DNA of 64,000 bases from the NCBI GenBank assembly GCA_965117025.1, contig OZ220746.1:2480001-2544000 (forward strand), given 5' to 3'. Both the position numbers and the translations under genes were made by a program. The notes under the pieces were generated by a model. The model saw only the letters and a list, made by a program, of their open reading frames with translations. It was not told the origin of the DNA and searched no databases. Each line of letters starts with the position of its first letter. Within the stretch, counting starts at the first letter, position 1. The stretch is from VXPQ01 sp965117025. Its GTDB lineage: Bacteria; Bacteroidota; Rhodothermia; Rhodothermales; VXPQ01. This document shows, one piece after another, positions 36,344 to 45,557 of this stretch.

Positions 36344-36934
36344 ATGCCGTTACCGGAACCTGCGCCGATACAGGACCTCGATGTGATGGAGGAGGTGGTC
36401 ATCATGGTGGCCCGGGACGAACATATCCGCTATGCGCCAGCGGTCAGCCGCCTTATCGAGGCGGCGGCGGCGGCGAGGGGGACCGGTATTGCGCAGCGTG
36501 CCCCGGAGTATGTGCGGGCAAGAATTGAAGAAGGCAAGGCGGTCATTGCGCTGGCCGGCGACCGTCTGGCGGGATTTTGCTACATCGAGAGCTGGGATCA
36601 CGGGAAGTACGTGGCCCATTCCGGGCTGATCGTGGCTCCCGATTTTCGCAAGATGGGGTTGGCGAAGAAGATAAAGAAGCGGATTTTCGAACTGTCGCGC
36701 GAAAAATACCCGGAGGCCCGGGTCTTCGGCATTACGACGAGTCTGGCTGTGATGAAGATCAATTCCGATCTCGGATACAAGCCGGTAACGTTTTCCGAGT
36801 TGACGGATGACGATGTGTTCTGGGAGGGGTGCCGGAGCTGTCCCAACTATGACGTGCTCACGCGCACCGAGCGCAAAATGTGTCTTTGCACCGGCATGTT
36901 GTACGATCCGAAGGAAGACAAGGGTAACGATTAG
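36344..36934 (+). CDS. GNAT acetyltransferase with Cys-rich C-terminus, related to the arg-cluster GNAT of Bacteroidota
   Basis: 196 residues. GNAT core with the acetyl-CoA loop region LIVAPDFRKMGLAKKIKKRI and VFGITTSLAVMKINSDLGY. The C-terminus carries GCRSCPNYDVLTRTERKMCLC and then TGMLYDP. As far as I recall, this Cys-tailed form usually sits beside argG in Bacteroidota, where it is proposed to acylate glutamate. No other arginine gene lies here. Start is uncertain: ATG 36344 (MPLPEPAPIQ) or ATG 36386 (MEEVVIMVARDEH); neither has a clear ribosome-binding site. The TAG stop is embedded in the 24-bp repeated element. Confidence 0.8.
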   Translation: MPLPEPAPIQDLDVMEEVVIMVARDEHIRYAPAVSRLIEAAAAARGTGIAQRAPEYVRARIEEGKAVIALAGDRLAGFCYIESWDHGKYVAHSGLIVAPDFRKMGLAKKIKKRIFELSREKYPEARVFGITTSLAVMKINSDLGYKPVTFSELTDDDVFWEGCRSCPNYDVLTRTERKMCLCTGMLYDPKEDKGND

Positions 36935-36953
36935 GGTCTGTTAACACTATGCA
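36930..36953 (+). repeat. Copy 2 of the 24-bp repeated element, overlapping the GNAT stop codon
   Basis: Starts ATTAGG, central CTGTTA, ends ACTATGCA; it includes the TAG stop of the GNAT gene. Similarity to copy 3 (47608) continues about nine bases further (ATGCARCGSCGC). The remainder of the gap to rpsF (to 37214) shows no gene; it has a T-rich stretch near 37077-37095 and probably the rpsF promoter. Confidence 0.7.
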
Positions 36954-37214
36954 ACGCCGCATGGCGGGAAAACAGGCCATAGAGAGACGCTGGCAGTCGT
37001 TTCGACAGTCCGGGAACGTCGTTTCGTTCCGGTCGTATGACGCCACGCATTTTTATGCCGGTTTCCGTAGCTGTATTCCTGTTTTTTCCTTTTACAGCAA
37101 CCTGTGCGCGCTGCAATATGCGCGCAATTCGCAGAAGGCGGAACAGAAAAGGGAATCGGCGCAATCCCTGCTCGCCGCAAGGACGGTGGGCGTGATTTTA
37201 TTCCACAGGGAGTT

Positions 37215-37868
37215 ATGCCTGAAAACACCTACGAAATCACCTATATCGTCAACAGCGTACTCAGCGACGACCAGATCAGGAATCTGGTCGGCCGGATTAC
37301 GAAGTTTATTGAGAAAGAGGGTGGCAATATCGTTGAAGTGGATGAGTGGGGAGCGCAGCGTCTTGCCTATCCCATCGACAAAAAGCGCACCGGGTATTAT
37401 GTGAATGCCTATTTCGAAGCAGGTGGCGAACTGATCGCCCGCCTCGAACGTGCGTTGACTCTTGAAGACGATATTCTTCGCTTCCTGACGCTGAAAATGG
37501 ACGCGGTCATGCTCCGTCACTATGAGGAGCGCAAGAAGGAAAGAGCGCGTGAGCAGGCGGAAGGCGTAAAAGAATCCGCCCCGGACAAGGAAGCGCAGGT
37601 TGCTGCTGCCGGCGAACAGGCGGAATCCCCACCTGCTCCGAAGGAGGAAACGCAAGCCGAAGCATCCCCCGGGGAAACGAAAGGCGAGGCGCCCGCTGAG
37701 GAAAAGAAGGCCGAGGCGTCCGCTGAGGAAAAGAAAGTCGAGGCGTCCGCTGAGGAAAAGAAAGTCGAGGCGTCCGCCAGGGAGGCGAAGGCCGAGACGC
37801 CCGCCCCGAAGAAAGAGACAGAAGCCGAAACGTCCGCTGAGGCCGCGAAAGCCGCTGATAAGGCATAA
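37215..37868 (+). CDS. rpsF: 30S ribosomal protein S6 with long charged C-terminal extension
   Basis: 217 residues, whereas S6 is usually 95-130. The first 105 residues are ordinary S6: MPENTYEITYIVNSVLSDDQ, DEWGAQRLAYPIDKKRTGYY, and ILRFLTLKMDAVMLRHYEERK. The extension of about 105 residues is Ala/Glu/Lys-rich and ends in a nine-residue repeat (EASAEEKKV). S6 pairs with S18 on the 30S platform, encoded next. ATG 37215 is preceded by AGGGAG. A small GTGG...CCAC stem (37186-37205) lies just before it and could hold an S6:S18-type autoregulatory leader, though I cannot confirm the fold. Confidence 0.95.
   Translation: MPENTYEITYIVNSVLSDDQIRNLVGRITKFIEKEGGNIVEVDEWGAQRLAYPIDKKRTGYYVNAYFEAGGELIARLERALTLEDDILRFLTLKMDAVMLRHYEERKKERAREQAEGVKESAPDKEAQVAAAGEQAESPPAPKEETQAEASPGETKGEAPAEEKKAEASAEEKKVEASAEEKKVEASAREAKAETPAPKKETEAETSAEAAKAADKA
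37686..37793 (+). repeat. 27-bp in-frame tandem repeat in rpsF, four units
   Basis: Units at 37686, 37713, 37740 and 37767 each begin GAGGCG(T/C)CCGC. The second and third are identical; the last is degenerate. They encode EASAEEKKV-type nonapeptides at the end of S6. Confidence 0.9.
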
Positions 37869-37910
37869 ATTCTCCAGGAAGCAGCTATCAGCACATTGAC
37901 AGGATATTCC

Positions 37911-38120
37911 ATGACCGAAACCCGTTTCGAACCCGATCAGATCGATTTTGTCGATTACAAGGATATTGAGCTTCTGAAGCGCTATCTCAACGAGCAGGGC
38001 AAGATTATGCCCCGGCGTATCACGGGAGTGCCTCAGAAATTTCAGCGCAAGCTTACCCGGGCGGTAAAGCGCGCCCGTCACCTTGCCATGCTGCCGTTTG
38101 TGGCAGATAATGTTCGATAG
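37911..38120 (+). CDS. rpsR: 30S ribosomal protein S18
   Basis: 69 residues. Family sequence: QIDFVDYKDIELLKRYLNEQ, GKIMPRRITGVPQKFQRKL, TRAVKRARHLAMLPFV. It binds S6 in the 30S platform. ATG 37911 gives MTETRFEPDQ. It follows rpsF by 42 bp and precedes rplI by 15 bp, the standard S6-S18-L9 operon. Confidence 0.97.
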   Translation: MTETRFEPDQIDFVDYKDIELLKRYLNEQGKIMPRRITGVPQKFQRKLTRAVKRARHLAMLPFVADNVR

Positions 38121-38135
38121 GAGGGAACTACTGCG

Positions 38136-38588
38136 ATGAAGCTTTTACTGCTGCAGGACGTGGAAAACCTCGGTCACGAGGGAGACATCGTGACGGTCCG
38201 GGACGGCTATGGCCGCAATTACCTGATTCCGGGCCGTATGGCGGTGATTGCTTCGGATTCCGTGGTTCGTCATCAAAAAGAACTCGCACGCCAGCGCGCA
38301 AGGAAAATTGCCCAGGAGATTGGGGATGCGGAGCGCGTAAAGGAGCAACTGGAGGCTGCGAAAGTGGTTATTGCCGCGAAAGTCGGAAAGGAAAACCGGA
38401 TTTTCGGGACGGTCACACCAACGCAGATAGCGGAAGCGCTCGGTCAGCAGGGATTCCGGATCGATCGCAAACATATCGAGCCCGAAGAGGATATTCGCAT
38501 GCTCGGCGTCTATACGGCTACCGTGAAGGTGCACAAGGAAGTTTCGGCCAAACTCAAGGTCGAGGTGGTCCCGGAAGAGGAAGCGTAG
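38136..38588 (+). CDS. rplI: 50S ribosomal protein L9
   Basis: 150 residues. N-terminal rRNA-binding domain MKLLLLQDVENLGHEGDIV with VRDGYGRNYLIPGRMAV, a long connecting helix (HQKELARQRARKIAQEIGDA), and the C-terminal domain (GKENRIFGTVTPTQIAEAL ... VEVVPEEEA). A GGAGGG lies 9-14 bases upstream of ATG. A likely terminator follows at 38603. Confidence 0.97.
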   Translation: MKLLLLQDVENLGHEGDIVTVRDGYGRNYLIPGRMAVIASDSVVRHQKELARQRARKIAQEIGDAERVKEQLEAAKVVIAAKVGKENRIFGTVTPTQIAEALGQQGFRIDRKHIEPEEDIRMLGVYTATVKVHKEVSAKLKVEVVPEEEA

Positions 38589-38602
38589 ACGCGGCGGAAT
38601 AC

Positions 38603-38636
38603 GCCGGGCGTTTGCTCCGTTCCCGGCATCGTTTTT
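38603..38636 (+). terminator. Likely intrinsic terminator of the S6-S18-L9 operon
   Basis: GCCGGG (38603-38608) and CCCGGC (38622-38627) form a six-pair stem with a 13-base loop. ATCG and then a run of five T's (38632-38636) follow. It lies 14 bp after the rplI stop. The loop is rather long, so strength is uncertain. Confidence 0.5.
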
Positions 38637-38650
38637 AGCCCAGTACGGTT

Positions 38651-40686
38651 TTGCGCCACTACGGTTTTGGATTTGTGCAGTGTCTCGCCCGCATAGGCTG
38701 GCTGGCTGCGCTTGTTCCGTGTACAGGGTTCGTGTGTGCGCAAGCGTTTGCACAGGATTTCCTTTCTGCTACGAACTATGTGACCTGGAGCGTGGCGGTC
38801 GCCCCCGAAGAAGTTGCTCCCGGGGAGGCGTTCGAGGCAGTGATCGAGGCGGATATCTCGGAAGGCTGGAAGATGTACGCGCTCGATTCACCGCGCCCGA
38901 GTTTTGCCGTTGCATTCACATGGGAAGAAGAGGGCCTGTTGCTCACGGGTCCCATGCGCCAGAGTACGCCTGTCGAGGCGCACGATCCCTGGTTTGACGC
39001 CACGGTTCGCTATTTCACCGGTCAGGCCCGGTTTACCGCCCCATTCCGGATTGGGGAGGATACCCCCCAGGAAATCGCCCGCTCAATGGCGTCGTGCGGT
39101 TCATGATTTGCACCGAAGAGGTGTGTCTGCCTCCGACACCGGCGTCGCTCCGGGCCGTAGTGCATGTTAGCGGGGGCGGTCCTGCTGCCCGGGGCTCGGT
39201 ATCCGGCGCCGGGACGGCTGTCGGGGACGATGAGAACGACTCGCTCCGTGCTATGCCCGACTTGACAGGCGGCGCCCCTCCGGTCTTGTCTCCTGATCCA
39301 GCCACCGCGGAGGGCGCCGATGTGCACGCCGGCGGTCTGTGGCGCTTTATTCTGCTGGCGATCGGAGCCGGGCTTGCTTCTCTGCTGACACCCTGCGTAT
39401 TTCCGATGATCCCGCTGACCGTCTCCTGGTTTTCAGGGCATGCCTCGAAGCGTTCCGAATCGGTTCGTATGGCGCTGGCCTTCGGGGCGGCGATTATCCT
39501 TACCTTCACGGCGCTCGGTATGCTGGCTGCCTCCTTGCTTGGCGCCGCCGGGGCGCATACCATTGCGGCCAATCCATGGATCAATCTTTTCATCGCGGGA
39601 ATATTTGCCGTGTTTGCGTTTTCGCTGCTCGGCATGTTCGAATTGACGCTGCCGGGCCGTTTCGTCAATTATTTCAATCGTCAGGGGAATGAGCGGTCAG
39701 GGTATGCGGGCACGTTTTTTATGGGATTGACCCTGACCCTGGTGCATTTTTCCTGCACCGTTCCGTTCGTAGGGGGGTTGCTCGCGCTTGCCACTGCGAC
39801 CGGCGAGTGGACGTATCCCGTCATCGGTATGGTGGTCTTCTCGGCTACGTTTGCCGTACCGTTCGTGGCGTTCGCCCTGTTCCCGAAGGCGCTGCAATCA
39901 TTGCCCGGAACCGGGTCCTGGATGCACCGCATTCAGGTTACACTGGGTTTCGTGGAGCTTGCCGCCGCCCTCAAGTTTTTGTCGAATGCGGACCTTGTCA
40001 TGGGGTGGGGGCTGATTTCGCGGCCTGTGGCCATCGCCCTCGCCATGGTGATCTTCGGGCTTGCCGGATTCTATCTGCTTGGCAAGATCCGGATGCCCCA
40101 TGAGCCGGCGCCCCGGCCCGTCGGAGCCGGGCGGCTGCTTTTTGCTGCGGCTTTCCTCGGGATTTCCCTGTATATGCTGCCAGGTCTTTTTGGGGCGCCC
40201 TTGCCCAGGATCGATGCCTGGCTTCCTCCGGCGTCCACCACGCAGGCCGGATCCGGCGTGTTTTCGGGGCGCGCAGGCGATGAGCCGGTCTGGAGTGAAG
40301 ATATAGATGCGGCGTTCGAGCAGGCGCAAAGCGTACGCAAACCCGTGTTCATCGATTTCACGGGGTATACCTGTGCAAACTGCCGCCAGATGGAAACCAG
40401 TGTGTTTCGCAAGGAACCCGTGGCATCCCTGCTTCGGAACGATTTCGTGCTGCTGCGCCTCTATACCGACGCGCGCGATACGGGTCCGGCATTGCAGGAG
40501 TATCAGATTGCATTGGCCGGCACGGTGGCGCTTCCGACCTATGTTATTGCAGATCCGTATTCCGGCGCTCTTCTGCACAGGCACTCAGGCATCGCATCGG
40601 TTTCGGAATTCGCCGAATTTCTTCAGCAGGGCGCTGCCGCCTTTGAGGCCGATCCGCCTGCGCCCTCTTTGCCCGGTTCCTCCTGA
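38651..40686 (+). CDS. dsbD: DsbD-like thiol:disulfide interchange protein, apparent frameshift
   Basis: Passes reducing power from the cytosol to periplasmic thiols. Order: signal peptide (to about QAFAQDF), a DsbD-alpha-like N-terminal domain (WSVAVAPEEVAPGEAFE ...), a polytopic domain (SLLTPCVFPMIPLTVSWF to FLGISLYMLPGLF), and a C-terminal thioredoxin-like domain with CANC (FTGYTCANCRQMETSVF). The first frame stops at 39106; the rest continues in another frame to 40686. Adding one base to the six C's at 39063-39068 gives a continuous TPPGNRPLNGVVRFMICTEE. The start is TTG 38651 or GTG 38675. The next gene overlaps by one base. Confidence 0.85.
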
Positions 40687-41108
40687 TGTTCCAGCGCGAT
40701 CTGATCATGCGGGAGATCGAGCAGGCCATTCGGGTACTGCTCCATGTGCTGGCGCAGACGCTTCGACTGAAGTCCGAAGAACGGTACGAGGAAGCCCTTG
40801 CGTACATACGTAATGCATTCGGAGAGGCCGATCTTTCTCCCCGTCCGGTGGGCGAACTGTCGCCCCGTGAACTGGTCGAGCTTTGCCGGTATCCGCGCGG
40901 ATTCGAGTACGGTCTTGCGCTTGCCATCGCCGATCTGCTGTGCCAGGAAGCCGATCTGCTGACGCAACTTGGATCGCTGCCGGAAGCCCGCGCCCGTGCT
41001 GCCGGGGCCAGGGCATTGTACGAGGAGGCGCTGGCTACGGAAGGGGCCGCACTCCCATTGGACATTGCGCAGAGACTGGCGCGCGCCGACCAGCTCGCGG
41101 AGGAATAA
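40686..41108 (+). CDS. DUF6483-like small helical protein
   Basis: 140 residues. The start MFQRDLIMREIEQAIRVLLH resembles DUF6483 proteins, which begin with a similar helix. The rest is helical, with TPR-like Ala-rich pairs (LALAIADLLCQEADLLTQLG; ARARAAGARALYEEALATE). No catalytic motif and no signal peptide; probably cytosolic. ATG 40686 overlaps the dsbD stop (TGATG), and the DNA glycosylase gene begins two bases after its stop, so the three genes are likely co-transcribed. Function unknown; family assignment is from memory of the motif. Confidence 0.65.
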   Translation: MFQRDLIMREIEQAIRVLLHVLAQTLRLKSEERYEEALAYIRNAFGEADLSPRPVGELSPRELVELCRYPRGFEYGLALAIADLLCQEADLLTQLGSLPEARARAAGARALYEEALATEGAALPLDIAQRLARADQLAEE

Positions 41109-41110
41109 AT

Positions 41111-42088
41111 ATGCCATTCTCCGCTCCCGTACTGACCATCGAATGCCCTCCTTCGTTTCGTTTCCGGTCGACGCTTCTGAGCCATGGCTGGATCGAGCTG
41201 GCGCCCTTCAGCCACGACGAGGACTATGCGCGGCTTCGGCGCATCGAATCTCTCCCGGACGGGCGGATTGTACGCCTTGCATTTACGGCGGATATGAATG
41301 GGGAAGGGGCCGTATCCTGCGGCGAAAAATTGCATGTGCACATCGAGGAGACGCTGGAACATGGGTCCGGTGCGGCGAAGCATGCCGCGAACGCCTCGCT
41401 TTCCTCCCCGGTCCATGCACATCTTCAAGAGGTGACCCGGCGCATCTTCAACCTGGAGATGGACCTCGAACCGTTTTATGCCATGTTTGCGAATGTCCCG
41501 CGCTATGCCTGGGTGTTGGCGCACAGGGCCGGGCGACTGCTGCGCGCCCCCACGGTTTGGGAAGATTTGGCGAAAACGCTATTGACGACCAACACGACCT
41601 GGGCCATGACGCGGCAGATGACGCAGCGGTTGAACGACTTGGGGCATGCCGGCGCCTTTCCTTCTCCCGGGACCGTTGCGGAGCTGTCTCCGGACATGTT
41701 TTCCGATCATGTGCGGGCCGGATATCGGAATGCATATCTTCACGAACTGGCCTGTCGCATTGCGGAGGAAAGGGTTGACGTAGAAGGATGGGTATGTACG
41801 GAGATGTCTTCTGCCGACCTGTTTGCCGAGATACGTTCCCTGAGCGGGTTCGGCCCGTACGCTGCCGGAGCTGTCATGAAATTGCTGGGCCGGTTCGATT
41901 ACCTTGCGCTCGACTCTTCGGCCCGGTCGATGTTTTCGCGGAAATTCGGAGGAGGCACGGATACCGACATTCGCCGCCACTACGCGCCCTATGGCTCATG
42001 GCAGGGACTGGCGATATGGATGGATGTAATGCAGGACTGGTTTTTACAGAACAGCGATCCCGGAGTCGTCCCGGATGCTTCGATGTGA
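41111..42088 (+). CDS. HhH-GPD superfamily DNA glycosylase (AlkA/OGG-like)
   Basis: 325 residues. An N-terminal beta domain (LTIECPPSFRFRSTLLSHGW) is followed by the helical HhH-GPD domain: WEDLAKTLLTTNTTWAMTRQ, then the helix-hairpin-helix SLSGFGPYAAGAVMKLLG and the catalytic Asp in YLALDSSARSMF. It should excise damaged bases (alkylated or oxidised) in base excision repair. The N-terminal domain argues for the AlkA/OGG1-type group over MutY/Nth; no [4Fe-4S] Cys cluster is visible. Start ATG 41111 is two bases after the previous stop. Exact lesion specificity is unknown. Confidence 0.83.
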   Translation: MPFSAPVLTIECPPSFRFRSTLLSHGWIELAPFSHDEDYARLRRIESLPDGRIVRLAFTADMNGEGAVSCGEKLHVHIEETLEHGSGAAKHAANASLSSPVHAHLQEVTRRIFNLEMDLEPFYAMFANVPRYAWVLAHRAGRLLRAPTVWEDLAKTLLTTNTTWAMTRQMTQRLNDLGHAGAFPSPGTVAELSPDMFSDHVRAGYRNAYLHELACRIAEERVDVEGWVCTEMSSADLFAEIRSLSGFGPYAAGAVMKLLGRFDYLALDSSARSMFSRKFGGGTDTDIRRHYAPYGSWQGLAIWMDVMQDWFLQNSDPGVVPDASM

Positions 42089-42227
42089 GCGTTATTCGAT
42101 TGCCCGGGAAACCCATATCCTTTATCGGGGTACACAGAGGGTCATTTTACCTTAGCCGCTTATACTGTATTGCGCGTAACGCGTTGAAATACGCAGGTCG
42201 CGGCGCCATCAGAACACAGGAAAAAAC

Positions 42228-42440
42228 ATGCCTCGGGGAAGAGTAAAGTGGTTCAGTGTGGATAAAGGCTTTGGCTTTATCGCGCCGGACGACGGTAGCA
42301 AGGACGTATTTGTCCATCGTAACAACATACCCGGTCTTGGATACGACGAAGGATTGCGGGACGGCGAAGAAGTGGAATATGATGTGGAGCAGACGCCCAA
42401 AGGCCTCAGCGCCATGAACGTAGAGCGTGTGGGCGGCTAA
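42228..42440 (+). CDS. Cold-shock domain protein (CspA family)
   Basis: 70 residues, a single-stranded nucleic-acid-binding beta barrel. RNP1 KGFGFI and RNP2 DVFVHRNNI are both present, after GRVKWFSVDKG. It is a typical RNA chaperone in length and sequence. An AGGAA lies ahead of ATG 42228, and an untranslated leader of up to 140 bp precedes it, as is common for csp genes. Confidence 0.95.
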   Translation: MPRGRVKWFSVDKGFGFIAPDDGSKDVFVHRNNIPGLGYDEGLRDGEEVEYDVEQTPKGLSAMNVERVGG

Positions 42441-42625
42441 TCTGCTTTAGGGCATTTCAGAACGGTTGACAGCGTCTGCCTGTCGGTCGGATATTTTCCT
42501 GTTTCTTTTGGGCATGCATCCGGACGGGGCATGCTGCCTGTTTTCGGGAAATATTCAGGGTTTCTGTATGGGTCGGATCTGGTCCATTCGTGGACGAGCC
42601 GGTGCGTACATACCGCCCGCATCGC

Positions 42626-44668
42626 ATGATGTGTACCATGTCTTCCGTTCGATGCTGGCTGGCGGCGGCTTGCCTGTTTCCGGGGATTGCTGTTGCCCAG
42701 GACACGTTATCGGTACCGGTTCTTTCAGGACAGGCGCTTCCGGAATTGACGGTTGAGGCGGTGCGGGGCATCGCGAGCGCAGCATCGGCTCCATATGCCG
42801 TTGCTGTCGAGACGAATTCCCCGGACGCGTTGCCGCGCTCCGTACTTTCCATGGAACGCGTCCTGCGTTCGCTTCCCGGTGCGTGGATTAACGACCGCGG
42901 TCATTTCGCGCTTGGAGAGCGTATCTCCGTGCGCGGCATGGGCGCCCGTGCTCCATTCGGCGTGCGGGGCATGCAGGTTGTGCTCGATGGTATTCCGCTC
43001 ACGATGCCGGATGGGCAGACGGTGCTCGACGTAGTGGAATCTTCTGTTCTGCGTCGTACGGAACTCTTGCGTAGTCCCGCCTCCCTGTTTTGGGGAAACG
43101 GTTCCGGGGCCGTGCTTTTCCTGTCGAGCGATGCCACTCTGGAAGGCGCTCGCCCTGCCTCCCGTTTGCGCGCGCAGGCGCTTGCCGGTTCCTTCGGACA
43201 GCGGAGGATCCTTGTCGATGGGTGGGTGCCGTTCGGGGCGCATTCCATACAGTTTTACGTATCGAATCAGGCACAGGACGGGTATCGGGACTATTCTTCC
43301 GGCGTTCGTCGCCGTGCCGGGGCCTCCGCCCGATTTCGCACCGGCTCCTCTTCGCATGTTCGTATCCTGACAGCCATTGCCTTGCAGGATACCGAACATC
43401 CCGGCTCATTGACGCGCGAACAGTTCGAGGCGGACCCCTCCATGGCCCGCCCGGCTTTTGAGGAAGCCCGCGCCGGCAAGGAAAGCCTTCAGGTCCAGGC
43501 TGGCGCCGCGTTCGTTCGGGAAGCCGACCTCGGGACGCTCCGCGTAACCGGTTACGGTATACGCCGACAACTCGACAATCCCTTGTCCTTTGCGTACATC
43601 GATCTGGACCGGACGGCAGGGGGAATGCGGGCGGCGCTGCGACGGGACAGGGAACGGATCCGGTGGGGTGTGGGAGCTGATGGGGCGCTGCAACATGATA
43701 TTCGCAAAAATTTCAATAACGCCCAAGGCGTTCCCGGTGACGAGATTCGGCTGGATCAGGTCGAGGATGTGGCTTCCCTGGGCGCCTTTGCCTATGGGGG
43801 CTTCCAGCCTGTTCGAGCCATGCAGGTGCTGGCCGGACTGCGCTATGGAACGGTGCGATTTAAAATGGACGATCACCTGTTTGCCAATGGCGATCAATCC
43901 GGCAGCCGGCTGTTTAGCGCATGGAGTCCCATGTTGGGTGTATCCTGGCGGGGAAGCGGATGGTTGCTGTTTGCGAACTATGGCACGGCCTTCGAGACGC
44001 CTACGACCACGGAACTCGTCAATCGCCCGGACCTGACAGGTGGATTCAACCCTTCGCTCGATCCGCAGATTTCGAGAGGCATGGAGGTGGGCCTGCGCGG
44101 CGCGTTGGGCGCACATCTGTTCGTGGATGCGGCTGTTTTTTCCATGAACGTGGACGGGCGATTGATTTCCTTCGAAAATGAACTCGGGCGGGATTTTTTC
44201 CGGAATGCGGGCAAGAATACGCACCGGGGCATTGAGGGAGCAGTGCAGTGGGTTCCTCACCCTCGCTGGGAAACGGCTTTTGTCGCTACCGTGAGTCGTT
44301 TTGTTTTTCAGGAGGCGGACTTGAAGGGCAACCTTTTGCCCGGCGTACCCGAACAGCGTCTTTTCGGGCGCGTACGGACAGATCAGAGAGGCTTTCGGGT
44401 TACAGTGGAAGCAGAAGCTGTAAGCGAGTATTTTACGAACGACGCCAATACGGCCGTTAACGATGGATACGTTGTTTTCGACGCGTCGCTCGGGCACGAG
44501 GGATTTGCCGCCGGTTCGGTGCGTATTGCACCGTTTGTCGAGGTGCGCAATATGCTGAATACCCGATACAGTGGTTCCGTGTCGATCAATGCATTCGGAG
44601 GCCGTTACTATGAACCCGCACCCGGTCGGGCGTTTCTGGCCGGAATCCAATTCCATATACTTCCTTGA
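42626..44668 (+). CDS. TonB-dependent receptor, ligand unknown
   Basis: About 680 residues, an outer-membrane barrel importing a substrate with TonB energy. Signal peptide (MSSVRCWLAAACLFPGIAVAQ), then a plug domain (RISVRGMGARAPFGVRG, VVLDGIPLTMPDGQTVLDVV, ELLRSPASLFWGNGSGAVLF) and a 22-strand-type barrel with LFANYGTAFETPTTTEL and a final AFLAGIQFHILP. The family resembles siderophore receptors, but no regulator or ABC uptake gene is near. Start could be ATG 42626 or 42638. A TTGACA at 42465 might be its -35 box. It is followed by a DUF1080 gene two bases on. Confidence 0.87.
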   Translation: MMCTMSSVRCWLAAACLFPGIAVAQDTLSVPVLSGQALPELTVEAVRGIASAASAPYAVAVETNSPDALPRSVLSMERVLRSLPGAWINDRGHFALGERISVRGMGARAPFGVRGMQVVLDGIPLTMPDGQTVLDVVESSVLRRTELLRSPASLFWGNGSGAVLFLSSDATLEGARPASRLRAQALAGSFGQRRILVDGWVPFGAHSIQFYVSNQAQDGYRDYSSGVRRRAGASARFRTGSSSHVRILTAIALQDTEHPGSLTREQFEADPSMARPAFEEARAGKESLQVQAGAAFVREADLGTLRVTGYGIRRQLDNPLSFAYIDLDRTAGGMRAALRRDRERIRWGVGADGALQHDIRKNFNNAQGVPGDEIRLDQVEDVASLGAFAYGGFQPVRAMQVLAGLRYGTVRFKMDDHLFANGDQSGSRLFSAWSPMLGVSWRGSGWLLFANYGTAFETPTTTELVNRPDLTGGFNPSLDPQISRGMEVGLRGALGAHLFVDAAVFSMNVDGRLISFENELGRDFFRNAGKNTHRGIEGAVQWVPHPRWETAFVATVSRFVFQEADLKGNLLPGVPEQRLFGRVRTDQRGFRVTVEAEAVSEYFTNDANTAVNDGYVVFDASLGHEGFAAGSVRIAPFVEVRNMLNTRYSGSVSINAFGGRYYEPAPGRAFLAGIQFHILP

Positions 44669-44670
44669 CC

Positions 44671-45459
44671 ATGACACGCATTATGCCTTTTATCGCCGCC
44701 GTTCTTTTTGCTGCATCGCCGGCGCTTGGCCAGGACTCCGAAGGACAAGGCAGCCGGACTCCGTCGGACTGGGAGGTCCATGACCGGGAACGGCCCCGAC
44801 CCATGGTGGTCTCCCCGGCGACGCCAGGCACGGATCAGGGGGCTGGACAGGCTCCTTCCGACGCCATCGTTCTTTTCGGGGGCGCGTCGGAAGGATTGTC
44901 CGCATGGGAGCGCTCCAACGGCGACCCGGCGCCCTGGAAGGTGACCGACGGGTATTTTGAGGTCGTGCCCCGCACCGGGGGTATTCAAACGAAGCAGGGC
45001 TTCGGCGACGTGCAGGTGCACATCGAATGGTCTGCGCCCATGCCGCCCGAGGGTGAGGATCAGGATCGCGGCAACAGCGGCGTCTTCCTGATGAACACCT
45101 ACGAAGTGCAGGTGCTGGACTCCTATGAGAACGACACCTACCCCGACGGACAGGCCGCGGCGCTGTACGGCCAGTATCCGCCGCTCGTCAACGCGATGAG
45201 CGCGCCGGGCGAATGGAATGTCTATGACATCGTGTTTCGCCGCCCCCGTTTCGACGAAGACGGCGCACTCGTTTCTGCAGCCTACGTGACCGTTTTCCAC
45301 AACGGTGTACTGGTGCAGAACCACGAGGAAATGACGGGCCCTTCGGGGCACCGGTCGCGGCCGCCGTACGAGGCCCACGCCGATCGGCTTCCGATTTCCC
45401 TGCAGGATCACGACCACCCGGTACGCTTCCGGAATGTCTGGGTCAGGGAACTGGAGTAG
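44671..45459 (+). CDS. Exported DUF1080 (3-keto-disaccharide hydrolase-like) protein
   Basis: 262 residues. Signal peptide (MTRIMPFIAAVLFAASPALG), then a concanavalin-like DUF1080 fold: IVLFGGASEGLSAWERSNGD, WKVTDGYFEVVPRTGGIQT, QVHIEWSAPMPPEGEDQDRGN, SGVFLMNTYEVQVLDSYEN. The family includes 3-keto-glycoside hydrolases and is common in bacteria degrading polysaccharides. It immediately follows a TonB receptor and precedes a KDG-kinase-like gene, so a role in sugar release in the periplasm is plausible. Exact substrate is unknown. Confidence 0.85.
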   Translation: MTRIMPFIAAVLFAASPALGQDSEGQGSRTPSDWEVHDRERPRPMVVSPATPGTDQGAGQAPSDAIVLFGGASEGLSAWERSNGDPAPWKVTDGYFEVVPRTGGIQTKQGFGDVQVHIEWSAPMPPEGEDQDRGNSGVFLMNTYEVQVLDSYENDTYPDGQAAALYGQYPPLVNAMSAPGEWNVYDIVFRRPRFDEDGALVSAAYVTVFHNGVLVQNHEEMTGPSGHRSRPPYEAHADRLPISLQDHDHPVRFRNVWVRELE

Positions 45460-45557
45460 GTAAGGTGAACCGTCCGGTTTTCGCTTAACCGGCGGGGTGT
45501 GCGCGAGGGGCTTTCTGTACGTGTGAATACTTTCCGGTTCTGCCAGGGGCGTGTGCT

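Noticed and set aside
36949..37404. A 151-codon frame between the GNAT gene and rpsF
   Set aside because: It starts inside the 24-bp element, runs out of frame through rpsF, and has no family features.
45477..45495. CCGGTT...AACCGG hairpin after the DUF1080 gene as a terminator
   Set aside because: No T run follows, so it does not qualify as an intrinsic terminator.
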